A stretch of 64,000 bases of DNA from Phycisphaerae bacterium. GTDB lineage: Bacteria; Chloroflexota; Anaerolineae; 4572-78; J111. Numbering within the stretch: position 1 is the first letter of the stretch; every line of letters starts with the position of its first letter. The stretch is from positions 1 through 64,000 of the forward strand of contig JANQQF010000087.1 in the NCBI GenBank assembly GCA_028285035.1, in the 5' to 3' direction. A program made the translations under genes and the position numbers. Shown here one piece after another: positions 34,902-44,800 of the stretch. The notes beneath the pieces are model-generated. The model made no database searches, was not told the origin of the DNA, and was given only the letters and a program-made list of their open reading frames with translations.

Positions 34902-35819
34902 ATGAACACACTCCAATTCATCCCCATTCAAGACATTCCGCTTATCAAACCAGGCGATGATCTGGGGTGGCTTATCTATCAAACGATGGCGAAGCAGGGG
35001 CTAACACTCTATGCCAACGACATCGTGATTGTGGCTCAGAAGATTGTGTCCAAGGCCGAGGACTGTTTTGTTCGAATGGCCGATGTCACGCCTTCCCCGC
35101 AAGCAATGGCCTTATCAGAGACAACGGGCAAACCGCCTGCGTTGGTTGAAGTCATTCTATGGGATACGGCTGAAATTATTCGGATGCAAAAGGACGTGCT
35201 GATTGTGGAGCATAAGCTCGGCTTTATCAGCGCCAATGCTGGAGTTGACCACTCTAATGTCAGCCCGGAGGAGGGAGTGCTCCTGCGACTTCCCCCCGAT
35301 CCCGGTCACTCAGCCCGACAGTTGCGACGGCGATTGGGTGAATTGATGGAGAAAAATCGCCCCTCCCCAAAGGGAGCAAAGACTTCTCCCCTTGCAGGGG
35401 GGACCACCTTTCCGAAGGAAAGGGAGGGGGGTAGAGCTTCTCACCAATTAGACAACACAAACCTAAACGAAAACTCAACCATTGAAATTCCCCCCTCTGG
35501 GGGGCTAGGGGGGCCACCCGTCCTCATCATCGACAGCCACGGTCGCCCCTGGCGCTTTGGCACCGTCGGCGTCACCATCGGCTTGAGCGGCATCGCCCCA
35601 CTTCAAGATTTACGACAAGCTCCTGACCTCTTCGACACGCCCCTTGAAATCACCATCGTCGGCTTCACCGACCAACTCGCCGCCGCCGCCAGCCTCGCGA
35701 TGGGACAAGCCGCCGAAGGCTGTCCCGTGGTCATCGCCCGTGGTGTCAAATTCACGCCTGATGACACTGCCACCGCTGCGGATGTTCTGCGACCAAAAAA
35801 TATGGATCTTTTCCGATAA
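34902..35819 (+). CDS. cofE: Coenzyme F420-0:L-glutamate ligase with an in-frame repeat insertion
   Basis: 305 aa, about 50 longer than usual CofE (near 250). The enzyme adds glutamates to F420-0 using GTP. Blocks seen: IKPGDDLGWLI, DIVIVAQKIVSKAED, KLGFISANAGVDHSNV, LRLPPDPGHSARQLRRRL, then DSHGRPWRFGTVGVTIGLSGI and a C-terminal FTDQLAAAASLAMGQAAEGCPVVIARG. The last two normally follow closely, but residues about 153-205 (35358-35516) separate them with a Gly/Pro/Ser-rich peptide from a palindromic DNA element. The frame is preserved and all conserved blocks survive, so the enzyme may still work. A nitroreductase gene follows, matching the two-domain FbiB of actinobacteria split in two. Confidence 0.88.
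   Translation: MNTLQFIPIQDIPLIKPGDDLGWLIYQTMAKQGLTLYANDIVIVAQKIVSKAEDCFVRMADVTPSPQAMALSETTGKPPALVEVILWDTAEIIRMQKDVLIVEHKLGFISANAGVDHSNVSPEEGVLLRLPPDPGHSARQLRRRLGELMEKNRPSPKGAKTSPLAGGTTFPKEREGGRASHQLDNTNLNENSTIEIPPSGGLGGPPVLIIDSHGRPWRFGTVGVTIGLSGIAPLQDLRQAPDLFDTPLEITIVGFTDQLAAAASLAMGQAAEGCPVVIARGVKFTPDDTATAADVLRPKNMDLFR
35358..35516 (+). repeat. G/C-rich palindromic element inserted in frame in cofE
   Basis: About 159 bp with several local palindromes (CCCTCCCCAAAGGGAG, CCCCTTGCAGGGG, CCCCCCTCTGGGGGG). It encodes the blocks SPLAGG, EGGRASHQ, NLNEN and PPSGGLGG. A homologous element with the same peptide blocks lies in the GH31 gene at 60211-60354. Confidence 0.85.
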
Positions 35820-35959
35820 CTGTAAATTTTGGAAGGCTGAAAGATTGGAAGGTTGGAAGATTGATTCGTGATCAACTAGTGGTGCCCACTTAAGTTTCAC
35901 TCCACCTCCCTCAACCCTCTAATTACCATTTACTAATTACCAATTACCGAGCAAAGCCT

Positions 35960-36565
35960 ATGCATTTCGATAATCTAACCAACCTCATCAAAAGCCGCCG
36001 CTCCATCCGGCGTTATCTCGATGAGCCAATCCCCAATGAAACAATCACCCAACTACTTGACACCGCCGTCTGGGCACCCTCGGCCCACAATCGGCAGCCG
36101 TGGCGCTTTGCCGTCCTCACCGAATTTGCGGACAAAGATCGGCTGGCCAAGGCAATGGGGGGCAAGTTGCGGGCTGACCGCACCGCCGATGGCGATGACC
36201 CCGATGACATCGAGAAGGACGTGGCTCGCAGCTACGCCCGGCTGACCGATGCCCCCGTTCTGATCGTCATCTGCGTCAGTATGGTCCATATGGACACCTA
36301 CCCTGATCCCCAACGCACTCAAAATGAGCGGGTGATGGCTACCCAAAGCACCGCAATGGCCGCCCAAAATTTTCTCCTCCTCGCCCACGCCGCAGGCCTC
36401 GCTGCCTGCTGGCTCTGCGCCCCGCTTTTCGTGCCCGACCTCGTCCGCACCACCCTTGACCTCCCCAGCGATTGGCAGCCCCAAGGTCTGATCACTCTCG
36501 GCAAACCCGCCGTCGAACGGGAAAAAACCCGCGAGGATTTAGCCACTAAGGTACGATTTTTGTAG
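35960..36565 (+). CDS. Nitroreductase-family FMN protein, FbiB C-terminal-like
   Basis: 201 aa. The N-terminal SRRSIRRYLDEPIPNETITQLLDTAVWAPSAHNRQPWRF is the FMN-binding start of the nitroreductase fold. AAQNFLLLAHAAGLAACW and LGKPAVEREKTREDLATKVRFL complete it. In actinobacterial FbiB the domain after the CofE part is such a protein and reduces dehydro-F420-0 to F420-0. The gene order cofE then nitroreductase, 140 nt apart, suggests the same role here in two chains. A general nitroreductase is the alternative. The intervening 140 nt holds no gene. Confidence 0.8.
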   Translation: MHFDNLTNLIKSRRSIRRYLDEPIPNETITQLLDTAVWAPSAHNRQPWRFAVLTEFADKDRLAKAMGGKLRADRTADGDDPDDIEKDVARSYARLTDAPVLIVICVSMVHMDTYPDPQRTQNERVMATQSTAMAAQNFLLLAHAAGLAACWLCAPLFVPDLVRTTLDLPSDWQPQGLITLGKPAVEREKTREDLATKVRFL

Positions 36566-36928
36566 GAAACGCCACCTTCTTCTTTCCCTGCAAAAAATTA
36601 CTTCAAAAAACCTCGCTAACTGTCCAGTATTAATACCATTCACTTGACTGACAAAATTAACGAATATTTAAGGTATCGTAAACTATAGGTGTAATAAGGG
36701 GGAGTTTTTCAGGCGATGGTGCATCGATTTTTTATTGAATGCACCATCGCTATGTTTACTGACCAGTCATAACTTTCTAGACTTTTTACAATGGTTCAGA
36801 CGAAAGAATTTTTAGTTGCTTTTCTATGGTCGGGTCAGTAATCAAGAGGTGTCAAGATCTTTATTGATCCCACTTCTTTCCCCACACTAATTGAAATTCC
36901 ACACACTAATTTTACAGGGGAACGCATT
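36566..36928. other. Leader region of the PFOR gene with inverted repeats
   Basis: About 360 bases without a gene. GCGATGGTGCAT (36713-36724) and ATGCACCATCGC (36739-36750) form a perfect 12-bp inverted repeat with a 14-nt loop. TTACTGACC (36756-36764) and GGTCAGTAA (36833-36841) form a second, wider pair. No T run follows the first. These could be a structured leader or regulator sites for the PFOR gene. Confidence 0.5.
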
Positions 36929-39900
36929 ATGACTCGAGAACAGGTAACAATTGATGGCAATGAAGCAGCAGCTTACGTTGCCCATCAAACCAATGAGGTC
37001 ATCGCCATTTATCCGATTACCCCTTCCTCGCCAATGGGTGAACACGCCGATCTGTGGAGTGCCAAAGGGCAAGCCAATATCTGGGGCACAGTTCCAATGG
37101 TGGTCGAGATGCAGGCCGAGGGGGGCGCAGCTGGGGCAGTACACGGGGCCTTGCAGACAGGTTCACTGACGACCACATTTACGGCCAGTCAGGGCTTGTT
37201 GTTGATGATCCCAAACATGTACAAGATTGCTGGGGAGTTGACCAGCTCCGTTTTCCACATCGCAGCCCGCTCAATAGCCGCTCAGGGGCTCTCAATTTTT
37301 GGTGACCATAGTGATGTGATGGCCGCCAGAGCAACCGGTTGGGGAATGCTCTTTGCCAATTCGGTGCAGGAAGTGATGGATATGGCCTTGATTGCCCAGG
37401 CCAGCACCCTCGAATCGCGAGTGCCGTTCTTGCACATCTTTGATGGCTTCCGCACCTCGCACGAGGTGATGAAGGTCGAAAAGCTAGCCATCGAAGACAT
37501 CCGCGCAATGATTGATGATGAGACAGTGCGAGCGCATCGCAGCAGAGGGTTGTCACCCGACCAACCCGTGATGCGCGGCACGGCCCAAAACCCCGATGTA
37601 TTCTTCCAGGCTCGTGAAACGGTCAATCCCTACTACTTGAAAACCCCAGACATTGTCCAAGCAATGATGGATAAATTCGCCGGTATTGTTGGCCGACAGT
37701 ACAACCTGTTCGACTATGTTGGCACGCCGGATGCTGAACGGGTGATTGTGATGATGGGGTCTGGCTGTGAAACGGCGCAGGAGACCGTTGAGCATCTGGT
37801 TTCACAAGGCGAAAAAGTGGGCTTGATCAAAATTCGGCTCTATCGGCCTTTCGCCATAGACCGGTTCCTGGCTGCCTTGCCAGAAACCGTGCAGGTGATT
37901 GCTGCTTTAGATCGAACCAAAGAACCCGGCAGTACAGGCGAGCCACTTTATCTGGATGTGATGACCGCCATCAATGAGGGAATACATGACGAAACGGTCC
38001 CCTTTACCAAAGCCCCTCGAGTGATTGGTGGACGCTATGGTCTGTCGTCAAAAGAGTTTAATCCGGCGATGATTAAGGGCATTTTTGATGAGATGGCCAA
38101 GGCAAAGCCCAAGAATCACTTCACAGTCGGCATTGTTGACGATGTGACCCATACCAGTCTTGATTACGATCCCGATTTTAACATTGAGCCAGATGATGTC
38201 GTTCGGGCTGTTTTTTGGGGATTAGGCTCTGATGGGACGGTCAGTGCAAACAAAAACTCAATCAAAATCATCAGCGAAGAGACCCCGAACTACGGCCAAG
38301 GCTACTTTGTTTATGACTCCAAAAAAGCCGGAGCACGGACCATTTCCCACCTGCGCTTTGGGCCTCGTCCCATTCACAGCACCTACCTGATCCAGCGAGC
38401 CAACTTTGTGGCCGTTCATCAATTTGGCTTTTTGGAGCGATACAATGTTCTGGAGACGGCAGAGGAGGGGGCAACCTTTTTACTCAACAGCCCCTACGGA
38501 GCAGACGAGGTTTGGGATCGATTGCCGAAGTCGGTGCAGGAACAAATTCTGGCCAAAAAGCTTAAGGTTTATGTGATTGATGCCTATGCGGTGGCGAAAG
38601 AGACCGGGATGGGTGTGCGGATCAATACGATTATGCAGACCTGTTTCTTTGCCATCAGCGGGGTTTTGCCCCGTGATGAGGCCATTGACAAAATCAAACA
38701 AGCCATCAAGAAAACCTACGGGGTTCGGGGTGACGTCGTTGTTCAGAAAAACTTTGCTGCGGTCGATGCCTCGCTGGCCCATCTTTATGAAGTCGCAATC
38801 CCAGAACGGGCGACCAGCTCGATCCCGATCCCGCTGATTGTGCCCGCCGAAGCCCCTCAATTTGTCCAAGATGTGACCGCCAAAATGATTGCGGGCGAGG
38901 GCGATATGCTGCCCGTGAGTATGTTACCGATTGATGGCACCTACCCTACTGCAACAACACAGTGGGAAAAGCGAAACATCGCTCAGGAAGTGCCTGTTTG
39001 GGAACCGGATATCTGTATCCAGTGTGGCAAGTGTGTGTTGGTTTGCCCCCACGCCGTTATTCGAGCCAAAGCGTACGAAGAAAGTGCGCTGGCTGGGGCA
39101 CCGGATGGGTTCAAGTCGGCTGATGCTCGCTGGAAAGAGTTGGGCGATCAGAAATATACCCTGCAGGTGTCGCTCGAAGATTGTACCGGCTGTCAATTGT
39201 GCGTTGAGGTTTGTCCTGCTAAAGACAAACGACAGGTTGGTCGCAAAGCCATCAATATGGCTCCAGAAGCACCGCTTCGCGAGCAAGAAAAGGCCAACTG
39301 GGACTACTTCCTACAAATCCCTGAGTTTCCCCGCACAGATGGCCTAAACTTTACTAATGTCAAAAATGTGCAATTGCTCCGCCCTTTGTTTGAGTTCTCT
39401 GGTGCCTGTGCGGGCTGTGGCGAAACGCCTTATCTGAAGCTGCTCAGCCAGCTCTTTGGCGACCGAGCCATCATCGCCAACGCCACGGGCTGTTCCAGTA
39501 TCTACGGGGGGAACCTGCCCACAACGCCTTGGGCGAAAGATGACCAAGGACGCGGTCCGGCTTGGAGCAACTCTCTGTTTGAGGACAACGCCGAGTTTGG
39601 TTTGGGGATGCGCTTGACGATGGAAAAACAGGCCCAATATGCCCAGGAGCTGGTGACCCGCTTGCAAGACACCATCGGGGTTGATTTGGCTGAGGCCTTG
39701 GTCACCGCCGATCAATCCGGCGAAACTGGCCTTGAAGCGCAACGCCAACGGGTTGTCACTTTGAAAGAAAAACTGGCTAACGTCGATGATCCAGCAGCTC
39801 GTGATCTGTTCAGTTTGGCCGATAAGTTGGTTAAAAAGAGCATTTGGATTGTAGGAGGTGATGGCTGGGCCTATGACATTGGTTATGGCGGGCTGGATCA

Positions 39901-40501
39901 CGTCCTTGCCAGCGGACGCAACATCAATGTCTTGGTCGTTGACACCGAAGTTTACTCCAATACCGGGGGGCAGGCCTCCAAGGCCACCCCACTGGGTGCT
40001 GTCGCCAAGTTTGCAGCGGGCGGGAAGCCACTAGCCAAAAAAGATTTGGGCTTGATGGCGATGAGTTATGGCAACATCTATGTGGCTCAAATCGCAATGG
40101 GGGCCAATGATGGGCAAACGGTCAAAGCCTTCCTTGAAGCCGAAGCCTATGATGGCCCTTCCCTGATCATTGCCTACAGCCATTGTATCGCCCACGGGAT
40201 CGATATGACCAAGGGATTGGAACAACAGAAAAAGGCCACTCTTTCAGGCTACTGGCCTCTCTATCGGTACAATCCTGACAGACAGGCCGAGGACAAAAAT
40301 CCGCTACAATTGGACTCAAAAGCTCCCAAGATTTCGTTGCAAGATTACATCTACAATGAAAATCGGTATCGCATACTCACTCAAAGCAATCCAAAGGTCG
40401 CCGCCGCATTGCTCAAGGAAGCCGAAGCTGCGGTCAAGACCCGCTGGGAAAAGTATGAGCAAATGGCGAAGGATGTGCCAGAGCCTACAGCAGAGCAATA
40501 A
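36929..40501 (+). CDS. nifJ: Pyruvate:ferredoxin (flavodoxin) oxidoreductase, single-chain
   Basis: 1190 aa, the usual length for the homodimeric PFOR. It converts pyruvate and CoA to acetyl-CoA and CO2 and reduces ferredoxin. Domains in order: pyruvate-binding domain I (MTREQVTIDGNEAAAYVAHQ, YPITPSSPMGE); transketolase C-like domain; gamma domain (IKIISEETPNYGQGYFVYDSKK); two 4Fe-4S ferredoxin motifs (CIQCGKCVLVCP near 696 and CTGCQLCVEVCP near 752); proximal-cluster Cys (SGACAGCGETPYL near 828); and the thiamine-binding GDGWAYDIGYGGLDHVL...YSNTGGQASKATP. The ATG has GGGGAA upstream. It is followed by a DHODH-like gene, an association I recall from other bacteria with PFOR. All motifs are intact. 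Confidence 0.95.
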   Translation: MTREQVTIDGNEAAAYVAHQTNEVIAIYPITPSSPMGEHADLWSAKGQANIWGTVPMVVEMQAEGGAAGAVHGALQTGSLTTTFTASQGLLLMIPNMYKIAGELTSSVFHIAARSIAAQGLSIFGDHSDVMAARATGWGMLFANSVQEVMDMALIAQASTLESRVPFLHIFDGFRTSHEVMKVEKLAIEDIRAMIDDETVRAHRSRGLSPDQPVMRGTAQNPDVFFQARETVNPYYLKTPDIVQAMMDKFAGIVGRQYNLFDYVGTPDAERVIVMMGSGCETAQETVEHLVSQGEKVGLIKIRLYRPFAIDRFLAALPETVQVIAALDRTKEPGSTGEPLYLDVMTAINEGIHDETVPFTKAPRVIGGRYGLSSKEFNPAMIKGIFDEMAKAKPKNHFTVGIVDDVTHTSLDYDPDFNIEPDDVVRAVFWGLGSDGTVSANKNSIKIISEETPNYGQGYFVYDSKKAGARTISHLRFGPRPIHSTYLIQRANFVAVHQFGFLERYNVLETAEEGATFLLNSPYGADEVWDRLPKSVQEQILAKKLKVYVIDAYAVAKETGMGVRINTIMQTCFFAISGVLPRDEAIDKIKQAIKKTYGVRGDVVVQKNFAAVDASLAHLYEVAIPERATSSIPIPLIVPAEAPQFVQDVTAKMIAGEGDMLPVSMLPIDGTYPTATTQWEKRNIAQEVPVWEPDICIQCGKCVLVCPHAVIRAKAYEESALAGAPDGFKSADARWKELGDQKYTLQVSLEDCTGCQLCVEVCPAKDKRQVGRKAINMAPEAPLREQEKANWDYFLQIPEFPRTDGLNFTNVKNVQLLRPLFEFSGACAGCGETPYLKLLSQLFGDRAIIANATGCSSIYGGNLPTTPWAKDDQGRGPAWSNSLFEDNAEFGLGMRLTMEKQAQYAQELVTRLQDTIGVDLAEALVTADQSGETGLEAQRQRVVTLKEKLANVDDPAARDLFSLADKLVKKSIWIVGGDGWAYDIGYGGLDHVLASGRNINVLVVDTEVYSNTGGQASKATPLGAVAKFAAGGKPLAKKDLGLMAMSYGNIYVAQIAMGANDGQTVKAFLEAEAYDGPSLIIAYSHCIAHGIDMTKGLEQQKKATLSGYWPLYRYNPDRQAEDKNPLQLDSKAPKISLQDYIYNENRYRILTQSNPKVAAALLKEAEAAVKTRWEKYEQMAKDVPEPTAEQ

Positions 40502-40510
40502 GAATACTGA

Positions 40511-40570
40511 CCCTCACCTCCGTCCTCCCAGTGGGAGAGTGTCTCTGCAAGCAGAGGGCTGGGGTGAGGG
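40511..40570. repeat. Cruciform-like palindromic element between PFOR and DHODH-like genes
   Basis: Outer arms CCCTCACC (40511-40518) and GGTGAGGG (40563-40570) enclose two hairpins: CTCCC-AGT-GGGAG (40525-40537) and CTCTGC-AA-GCAGAG (40543-40556). This forms a three-way junction pattern in the 87-bp gap between two co-oriented genes. Confidence 0.65.
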
Positions 40571-40588
40571 CCGTTACAGGAGAACAAC

Positions 40589-41602
40589 ATGGATCTAACA
40601 ACAACCTATATGGGGTTAACCTTAAAAAATCCAATCGTTCCTTCGGCATCACCATTGTCCCAAGAGCTTGATCAAATCCGAAAAATGGAGGATGCTGGGG
40701 CCAGTGCCATTGTGATGTATTCGCTATTCGAGGAGCAAATTACGCATCAAAGTCATCAACTGGATCACTATCTCAGTTATGGAGCGGAGAGTTTTGCCGA
40801 AGCCCTCAACTATTTTCCCGATATGCAGCAGTATCATATTGGACCCGAGGGCTATCTCAACTTGATCCAGCAAGCCAAGGCAGCCACAGACATTCCAATC
40901 ATCGGCAGTCTCAATGGGGTTTCGACAGGCGGTTGGATTGAGTACGCCCGCAAAATCGAAGAGGCAGGGGCCGATGGCCTGGAGTTGAATATCTACTACA
41001 TTCCCACCGATATTCGGATGATGGGTCCCGACGTCGAGCAGATGTATATCGATATCGTCAAAGATGTGCGCAATGAGATTTCGATTCCGATCGCAGTCAA
41101 ACTCAGCCCCTATTTTAGCGCCACGGCCAATATGATCTCCCGGCTGGCCGAGGCCAAAGCCGACGCCGTGGTTCTCTTCAATCGCTTTTACCAACCTGAC
41201 TTTGATTTGGAAACCCTGGAAGTCACCCCCCACCTCGTGCTCAGCAGTTCACATGAGATGCGCCTTCCCCTGCGTTGGGTCGCCATCCTCTACGGTCAGG
41301 TGCCCATCGATTTTGCCATCACCAGTGGGGTTCACACCCACGAGGATGTGATCAAAGGACTGATGGCCGGAGCCAAAACCACGATGATGGCCTCCGAACT
41401 TCTGCGCAACGGCATTGGTCGCATCAGCGAGATATTAACTGACTTGACCAATTGGCTCGAAGAGAACGAGTACGAGTCGGTCGAGCAGATGCAGGGCAGT
41501 ATGAGTCAGCAAAGCGTGGCTGAACCCGCCGCCTTTGAGCGAGCCAACTATATGAAGGTCTTGCAGTCGTGGCGACCTGACCCGGCCGGTCAGCTTGTGT
41601 GA
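40589..41602 (+). CDS. Dihydroorotate dehydrogenase-like FMN flavoprotein
   Basis: 337 aa TIM-barrel flavoprotein. [50 protein letters not shown] replaces the usual DHODH start. [43 protein letters not shown] and [10 protein letters not shown] follow the family order. The catalytic Cys/Ser loop of true DHODH is not evident, so pyrimidine synthesis is doubtful. Genes of this type often sit next to PFOR in bacteria, suggesting a role with ferredoxin or pyruvate metabolism (inference). ACAGGAGAA precedes the ATG. A strong terminator follows. Confidence 0.8.
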   Translation: MDLTTTYMGLTLKNPIVPSASPLSQELDQIRKMEDAGASAIVMYSLFEEQITHQSHQLDHYLSYGAESFAEALNYFPDMQQYHIGPEGYLNLIQQAKAATDIPIIGSLNGVSTGGWIEYARKIEEAGADGLELNIYYIPTDIRMMGPDVEQMYIDIVKDVRNEISIPIAVKLSPYFSATANMISRLAEAKADAVVLFNRFYQPDFDLETLEVTPHLVLSSSHEMRLPLRWVAILYGQVPIDFAITSGVHTHEDVIKGLMAGAKTTMMASELLRNGIGRISEILTDLTNWLEENEYESVEQMQGSMSQQSVAEPAAFERANYMKVLQSWRPDPAGQLV

Positions 41603-41622
41603 GTGAAAGTGTGTGTTTAATG

Positions 41623-41657
41623 AACGGCCTCTGCGTGATGCGGAGGCCGTTTTTTTG
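41623..41657 (+). terminator. Rho-independent terminator after the DHODH-like gene
   Basis: AACGGCCTCTGC (41623-41634) pairs with GCGGAGGCCGTT (41640-41651), one G-T pair, 5-nt loop, followed by seven Ts to 41657. Confidence 0.9.
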
Positions 41658-41687
41658 TTCGGTTGAATCTCCTGATATTTGCTTATA

Positions 41688-41783
41688 CGAACTCAAGTTC
41701 ATACAATACAGGAAATACAGAGTTAACGCGAACTTAAGTTCGTATAAATCAGAATATATCAAAATTAGGCGAACTATGGTTCG
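41688..41783. promoter_or_regulatory. Three LexA-type boxes (CGAAC-N4-GTTCG) spaced exactly 41 bp
   Basis: Boxes: CGAACTCAAGTTCA (41688-41701, one mismatch), CGAACTTAAGTTCG (41729-41742, perfect palindrome) and CGAACTATGGTTCG (41770-41783). Centres are 41 bp apart, four helical turns, so all face the same side. The motif equals the LexA (SOS) box known from Bacillus and actinobacteria. They lie just before the cassette junction at 41796 and the ROCO gene. Weak similarity outside the boxes suggests that they arose from an old 41-bp tandem repeat. Confidence 0.6.
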
Positions 41784-41795
41784 CTCAATAAGATT

Positions 41796-41802
41796 GTTAG
41801 GC
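41796..41802 (+). other. Cassette junction (GTTAGGC) upstream of the ROCO gene
   Basis: GTTAGGC fits the integron crossover consensus GTTRRRY. ATTGTTAGGC (41793-41802) is the exact reverse complement of GCCTAACAAT (45501-45510) at the start of the attC site after the ROCO gene, as expected for the two ends of one gene cassette. Confidence 0.6.
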
Positions 41803-41874
41803 GGTAAGGAATTAGATAATCAATGCCGGTATGAAGCCCAATTATTGAATTTACTCTGACAAGCAGATCAAATT

Positions 41875-44800
41875 ATGAGTGTAACATCCAAACGAAAAAA
41901 TCCGCCTCCAGAGATAGTCGAAATGGGGCCTGAAGCCATCGAGCAGTATTTTGTTGACTCCGTGGATTATCTTTACGAGGCAAAATTAATCATCGTTGGA
42001 GAACCTGGAGCGGGCAAGACGACCTTGGCCAAAAAGATTGTAGACCCAGATTATCCACTAACTCTAGATGAAGCCTCAACCGAAGGGATTGATGTGCTTC
42101 AATGGCGATTTGAACTGGAAAACGGCCAACCTTTTCGGGTGAATATCTGGGATTTTGGAGGACAAGAGATTTATCACAATACCCACCAGTTTTTTCTGAC
42201 CAGCCGATCACTTTATGTCTTAGTTGCCGATGTCCGCAGGGAGGATACAGATTTTTATTACTGGCTCAATATTATAGAGGGGCTAGGCGGGAATAGTCCA
42301 CTATTGATTGTGAAAAATGAAAAGCAAGACCGCAGACGCGAAATCAATGAACGGCAATTAAGGGGGCAGTTTGCCATTCTCAAAGAAACGCTGGCCACCA
42401 ATCTTGAGACCAACCGGGGACTGAAACAGGTACGGGACAGCATCAAGTATCATATTTCTCATCTGCCGCACATTGGCAATATGGTACCCAAAACATGGGT
42501 CAACGTGCGGCAGGCATTGGAGCAAGACTCTCGCCCTTACATTAGTTTGGAAACCTATTTAGACATCTGTCAGGTATACGACTTTGAGCGATTGGAAGAC
42601 AAACTACAATTGAGCGGATACCTGCACGATATGGGTATTTGTCTGCACTTTCAAAATGACCCTCTCCTGAGGAAAACAGTCATTCTCAATCCACAGTGGG
42701 GTACCGATGCCGTTTACCGCATTTTGGATAACCACTTGGTCATCAACAACTTTGGCCGTTTCACGCGGGAAGACTTGGCCAAAATCTGGTATGAGGATGA
42801 ATTTGCTTATATGCAAGATGAGCTACTGCGGTTGATGCTCAACTTCCAATTGTGTTATGAAATCCCCAACAGCGAAGGCACTTACATTGCCCCTCAACTT
42901 CTCACGGAGAACCAACCGGAATATTATTGGGTTGAAGCTGATAACCTGATCCTGCGTTACACCTATGAATTTATGCCCAAAGGAATATTGCCCCGCCTCA
43001 TCGTGCGGATGCGTGACTTCATTACCGATCAAAGTTATATGTGGCGGAGTGGAGTAGTACTCAGCAAAGATGAAACACAGGCAGAGGTGATTGAATATTA
43101 CTATAAACGTGAAATTAGAATTCGATTAGTAGGAAAACACAAACGAGATTTACTGAATACTGTCACTTATGAGTTGGACGCGATCCATTCCTCATATCAC
43201 CGATTGAAATACAGTCAATTGATTCCTTGCAATTGTACTAAATGTAATGGAAGTCAAAACCCACATTTTTACCCATTCGAAAGGTTAAAAGCATTTGTAG
43301 CACATGGAAAAATTTCTATCGAATGTGACAAAAGCTTCGAGAGCATAAATGTTTTTGACTTACTTGGTGAATTGGTAGAAATAGGAGATCAGTCTGAGCA
43401 GTTAATAGTTTCATCTGTTGAATTTGTAAATCAAGATATCAGTACGCTTGATAGCTATATCAGGTCATTTGAGACACAAGAGACCAGACATTTATTTGAA
43501 GCCAAACTCCTAATCGTAGGAGAACCCGGTGCTGGAAAAACTTCGCTTATGAAAAAATTGCTAGATTCGAGTTATCCAGTACCTAATGAGGAAGATCCCA
43601 CTTTAGGTATTGAAGTTGTATCAGGTTGGCGATTTCCATACCAAAACGACCAAGTATTTGACTTCATAGCGAATATCTGGGATTTTGGGGGACATCAAAT
43701 TCAGTATATGATTCATCAGTTTTTCTTGACACCTGGATCTTTATATGTATTAGTTGCAGATGACCGTGAACAACGAACTGAATTTGATTATTGGTTTAAT
43801 ATGATTTATCTACTTGGAAAAGGCAGCCCTGTATTGGTCGTTCTCAATGAGAGAAATTATAAGTCGATTACAAATTTTGACGTGAACAGATATAAAAAAC
43901 AGTTTGGTGACAAACTCATTATCGAACGTAGAGATGTAGATTTAGCAAACGATGATGGTCGCATTAAAGCTACACGTAACAAAATTCAAACAATGCTTTC
44001 AGAATTAGATCATATTGGTGACAAACTTCCAAAACAATGGATAGCGATTCGCCGAGATTTGGAGTTGCTAAGATCAGAGCATCATATCTCAGCCGAAGAA
44101 TATTTTGAAATATGTGAAAAACATGGCTTGGAGGAAGAAATTGAGCAGTTAAGATTGAGCCGATATCTACACAATCTAGGAGTTATTCTGCATTTTCAGG
44201 GTGATAGTAGTTTGGCCGATTATATTTTTTTAGATCCCCAGTGGATTTCAGACGCAATGTACAAGATTTTTTCAAGTAAAGAACTGGTACGAAACAGTGG
44301 TAAATTTAGCAAGGATTGGCTATTTAGCATTTGGAAGCGAGATGGCTATAAGTATGAAGAGCGGAATAAATTGTTAAGCTTGATGCAAAAGAACAATTTT
44401 GAGCTTTGTTATCCTATACCGTTTACTGGCAAAATTGGATATGAATATATTGCGTCGCAGTTCCTGCCGTCAGTTAAGCCAATTTACTTCTGGGATAATC
44501 ATAATAATTTGCAGTTTCGTTTTCAATATCCATTTATGCCGAAAGGAATAATTTCTCGACTAATTGTTCGTCTGCACCCCTATGTTTGTCAAGATGAAGG
44601 TGGAAATGACTTAGTTTGGAAGCACGGTGCTGTTTTTACAAAAGAGGACGCAAGTACCGAACTCAATGATAATATGACCAAAGCGCAAGTTACTGAAGAT
44701 GTCACAAAGGAAGGTTTGAAAACGATACACATTCGCGTTACCGGCTCTCCTAGCAAACGAAAAGAGTTACTAACCATTATTCGTGAGGAGATAAAGAGAA

